Shown here piece after piece: positions 4,744 through 6,034 of a DNA stretch of 6,034 nt. Within the stretch, counting starts at the first letter, position 1, and every line of letters begins with the position of its first letter. Source of the stretch: an uncultured Archangium sp. GTDB taxonomy: Bacteria > Myxococcota > Myxococcia > Myxococcales > Myxococcaceae. Both the position numbers and the translations under genes were made by a program. Under the pieces are notes generated by a model. The model saw only the letters and a program-made list of their open reading frames with translations. It did no database searches and was not told the origin of the DNA. The DNA is taken from the NCBI GenBank assembly GCA_946479335.1, contig CAMLFP010000344.1, positions 1 to 6,034 on the forward strand. Direction: 5' to 3'.

Positions 4744-5760
4744 TCAGTTGCCGAGCACCTGCGTCCACACCTCGAGCGCGCGCGCGTGCGCATCGAAGCC
4801 CGGGCCGCAGTGGCCGACCCCCACGAGGATCTTCTCGTCGACCCAGAAGCCCTTCGCCGCGTAGCCCGTCGCGGCCTCGTGCACGATCGCCGGCGAGACC
4901 ACGGTGTCGGAGTCTCCATAGGTGAAGAACATCTGCGTCGAGCCCCGTTGGGTCGCGTCATCGGTGGGCCAGGTGAACTCGTCGTCGCCCGGCATCTCGC
5001 CGCCGCAGTTGATCGACATGCCGCCCGGGTACGACGAGCCGTAGATGGGGATGAAGTGGTGCGTGAGGAAGATCGAGCCACCCGACGCCGAGTAGTAGAG
5101 GACCCGATCGTCGCGGATGTCGTACGCCGCGCGCACCGCGTCGATCACCCCGGCCAGCGCGTACGCGTTGAGCCCGTCGACGTCGGGTTGCACCGCGCCG
5201 GTGTTGTTGCACTGCGCGTCGAACGTGGTGTCGGGCTTCTGCCACCACGCACACCCGTTCGGCGCCAGCACTGCGATCTGCAGCACGTGCTTCGCGTCGG
5301 CCAGCGGCAGCATGCGCTTCACCGCGGAGTTGCTGTTGTACGCGCCCGCGCCGTCACCGTGCAGATAGATGCCGAGGGTGTACGGGCCGCTCCCGCCGTC
5401 GGGCGTCGTCAGCTTGAAGCTGGTGCCGTTGACCTGCGAGAGGCACGCGGTGTGCGTCGGGTCGATCGCCGTCGAGCTCGTGCACGTGATGCCACCGCTG
5501 CCGTGCGAGCTCACGATGCCCGCGTCCAGCACGCCCGCGTCGGTGACCCCTGCGTCATCGTTCACGCCCGCATCGTCGAGCCCTGCGTCGGCCTCCTCGC
5601 CCGCGTCGACCGCGCCCGCGTCGTCAGACACGCCCGCGTCGTCGACGTGCCCTGCATCAACCACCGACGCGTCGGCGACGTCGCCCGCATCGGCGCGCCC
5701 TCCCGCGCTTCCACACGAGACGCCAAACACCACGATCACGGCCCACAGCACGCGAGACAT
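4744..5760 (-). CDS. Lipoprotein alpha/beta-hydrolase (esterase/depolymerase-like) with DAG-repeat linker
   Basis: This encodes 338 residues from ATG at 5760. The signal ends in lipobox G13-V14-S15-C16, so Cys16 should be lipidated. Residues 24-81 are a low-complexity linker with ten Asp-Ala-Gly units, a style common in myxobacterial surface lipoproteins; it probably holds the enzyme away from the membrane. The catalytic domain (about 90-338) shows an oxyanion-type YLHGDGAG (132-139) and a nucleophile elbow YYSASGGS with S226. A likely acid is D285 in YGDSDTVVSP, and the likely base is H317 in VGVGHCGP. Order and spacing fit secreted PHB-depolymerase/feruloyl-esterase-like hydrolases. The elbow is S-x-S-G-G rather than the usual G-x-S-x-G. 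Six cysteines (93, 106, 170, 184, 252, 318) could form three disulfides. Substrate unknown. It is the first gene of the probable operon running down to 3515 and is divergent from the haem lipoprotein gene. Confidence 0.87.
   Translation of the reverse strand: MSRVLWAVIVVFGVSCGSAGGRADAGDVADASVVDAGHVDDAGVSDDAGAVDAGEEADAGLDDAGVNDDAGVTDAGVLDAGIVSSHGSGGITCTSSTAIDPTHTACLSQVNGTSFKLTTPDGGSGPYTLGIYLHGDGAGAYNSNSAVKRMLPLADAKHVLQIAVLAPNGCAWWQKPDTTFDAQCNNTGAVQPDVDGLNAYALAGVIDAVRAAYDIRDDRVLYYSASGGSIFLTHHFIPIYGSSYPGGMSINCGGEMPGDDEFTWPTDDATQRGSTQMFFTYGDSDTVVSPAIVHEAATGYAAKGFWVDEKILVGVGHCGPGFDAHARALEVWTQVLGN
5518..5691 (-). repeat. Asp-Ala-Gly-encoding low-complexity repeat
   Basis: This stretch encodes ten DAG triplets with irregular spacers of 2-8 residues (for example VDDAGVSDDAGAVDAG). 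On the plus strand it shows as a recurrent CGCCCGCGTC or CCCTGCGTC motif. Codons vary (GCG/GCA for Ala, GGC/GGG for Gly), so it is not an exact tandem array. It encodes an acidic, flexible linker and could change length by slippage between strains. Confidence 0.85.
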
Positions 5761-5786
5761 GCGCAGCCGAATACCGTGAACCGCGT

Positions 5787-5820
5787 TTCAAAATCATGAC
5801 CTGTCGGATACTGTTTTGAA
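5787..5820. promoter_or_regulatory. Inverted repeat in divergent spacer, possible operator
   Basis: TTCAAAA (5787-5793) and TTTTGAA (5814-5820) form a perfect 7-bp inverted repeat separated by 20 bp. It lies in the 62-bp AT-richer gap between the divergent hydrolase and haem-lipoprotein genes. The right arm ends 2 bases before the ATG at 5823. A smaller GAC-CT-GTC dyad (5798-5805) lies near the centre. The position suits a regulator acting on both genes, but no protein is known to bind and chance similarity is possible. No convincing -35/-10 pair or Shine-Dalgarno was found for either gene. Confidence 0.35.
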
Positions 5821-5822
5821 CC

Positions 5823-6034
5823 ATGCGACTCGAACCCGCTCTCCTCGCGGTGGTGGTGACAGGCTGCGCGCAGTCGACGGCGCCGACGTGGTACCGCGAC
5901 GTGCAGCCGATCGTTCAGCGCAAGTGCGGCACGTGCCACGACGAAGGTGGCATCGGGCCCTTCCCCCTCAAGACGCTCGCTGACTGGAAGGCGGTCGAGC
6001 CGGCGGCACTCGCGGCGCTGCGTGATGGGCGCAT
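5823..6034 (+). CDS. N-terminus of a lipoprotein with c-type cytochrome motif (3' end outside window)
   Basis: The frame opens at ATG 5823 and is still open at the window edge, giving 70 codons plus two bases. MRLEPALLAVVVTGC carries lipobox V12-T13-G14-C15, so the product should be an exported lipoprotein. A linker is followed by WYRDVQPIVQRKCGTCHDEG: C35-G-T-C38-H39 is a CxxCH covalent haem-attachment site, and GGIGPFPLKTLADW follows. This arrangement (Y-x-D-V-x-P-I-x-x-x-C-x-x-C-H...GG-I-x-P-F) is typical of myxobacterial and planctomycete proteins with an N-terminal cytochrome-c-like domain. In many of these it precedes a copper type II ascorbate-dependent monooxygenase domain or another redox domain. 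What follows here lies outside the window, so the full function cannot be stated. The start is supported by the signal peptide rather than by a ribosome binding site, which is not visible. Divergent from the hydrolase operon. Confidence 0.85.
   Translation, partial: MRLEPALLAVVVTGCAQSTAPTWYRDVQPIVQRKCGTCHDEGGIGPFPLKTLADWKAVEPAALAALRDGR

Noticed and set aside
5518..5691. Repeated CGCCCGCGTC-like motif as a possible CRISPR or DNA-binding-site array
   Set aside because: Spacing is irregular in multiples of three, and the motif is fully explained as Asp-Ala-Gly codons of the lipoprotein linker.
4786..5799. Long plus-strand open frame (337 codons) opposite the hydrolase gene
   Set aside because: The translation is a low-complexity Arg/Val/His-rich shadow of the hydrolase codons, including the DAG repeat read backwards. 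It has no signal, domain or ribosome binding site.

Overview
The window is GC-rich, tightly packed bacterial DNA. It most resembles a myxobacterium (Myxococcota, formerly Deltaproteobacteria). Evidence for this is the strong G/C bias at third codon positions, the many small lipoproteins, the Asp-Ala-Gly linker behind a lipobox, and a lipoprotein with a c-type haem motif followed by a GGIGPF-type sequence. No tRNA, rRNA, CRISPR array, insertion sequence or phage gene was found. The taxonomic call is inference from protein style, not from a marker gene.

Layout, left to right. (1) 1-1090, plus strand: the C-terminal end of a probable outer-membrane beta-barrel protein, then a small Cys-containing lipoprotein. 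(2) 1098-2560, minus strand: a DmpA/BapA-type P1-family peptidase (429 aa), and 50 bp downstream of it a 40-residue, extremely basic protein with a strong Shine-Dalgarno. The small gene is short enough to be missed by ordinary length cut-offs. (3) 2625-3508, plus strand: a 117-residue exported protein built on four E-x-G-G-S-T-type repeats, then a DUF4442-like hotdog-fold protein 23 bp downstream with a good ribosome binding site. (4) 3515-5760, minus strand: three co-directional genes, probably one operon. In transcription order they are a lipoprotein alpha/beta-hydrolase with a DAG-repeat linker, a six-cysteine lipoprotein of unknown function, and a soluble protein with three zinc-ribbon-like Cys clusters. 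The third gene most likely starts in a 4-base GTGA overlap with the second. (5) 5823-6034, plus strand: the start of a lipoprotein with a CxxCH haem site, divergent from the operon across 62 bp that contain a 7-bp inverted repeat.

Five of the ten genes carry a signal peptide or lipobox, and a sixth (the barrel fragment) is probably envelope-located. The window is therefore largely a cell-envelope neighbourhood with a few cytoplasmic enzymes between. I see no shared pathway among the blocks, and no clear new multi-gene defence or mobile system. The points most worth a second look are the tiny basic protein, the EKGGST-repeat protein, the zinc-ribbon/lipoprotein/hydrolase operon, and the inverted repeat in the divergent spacer.
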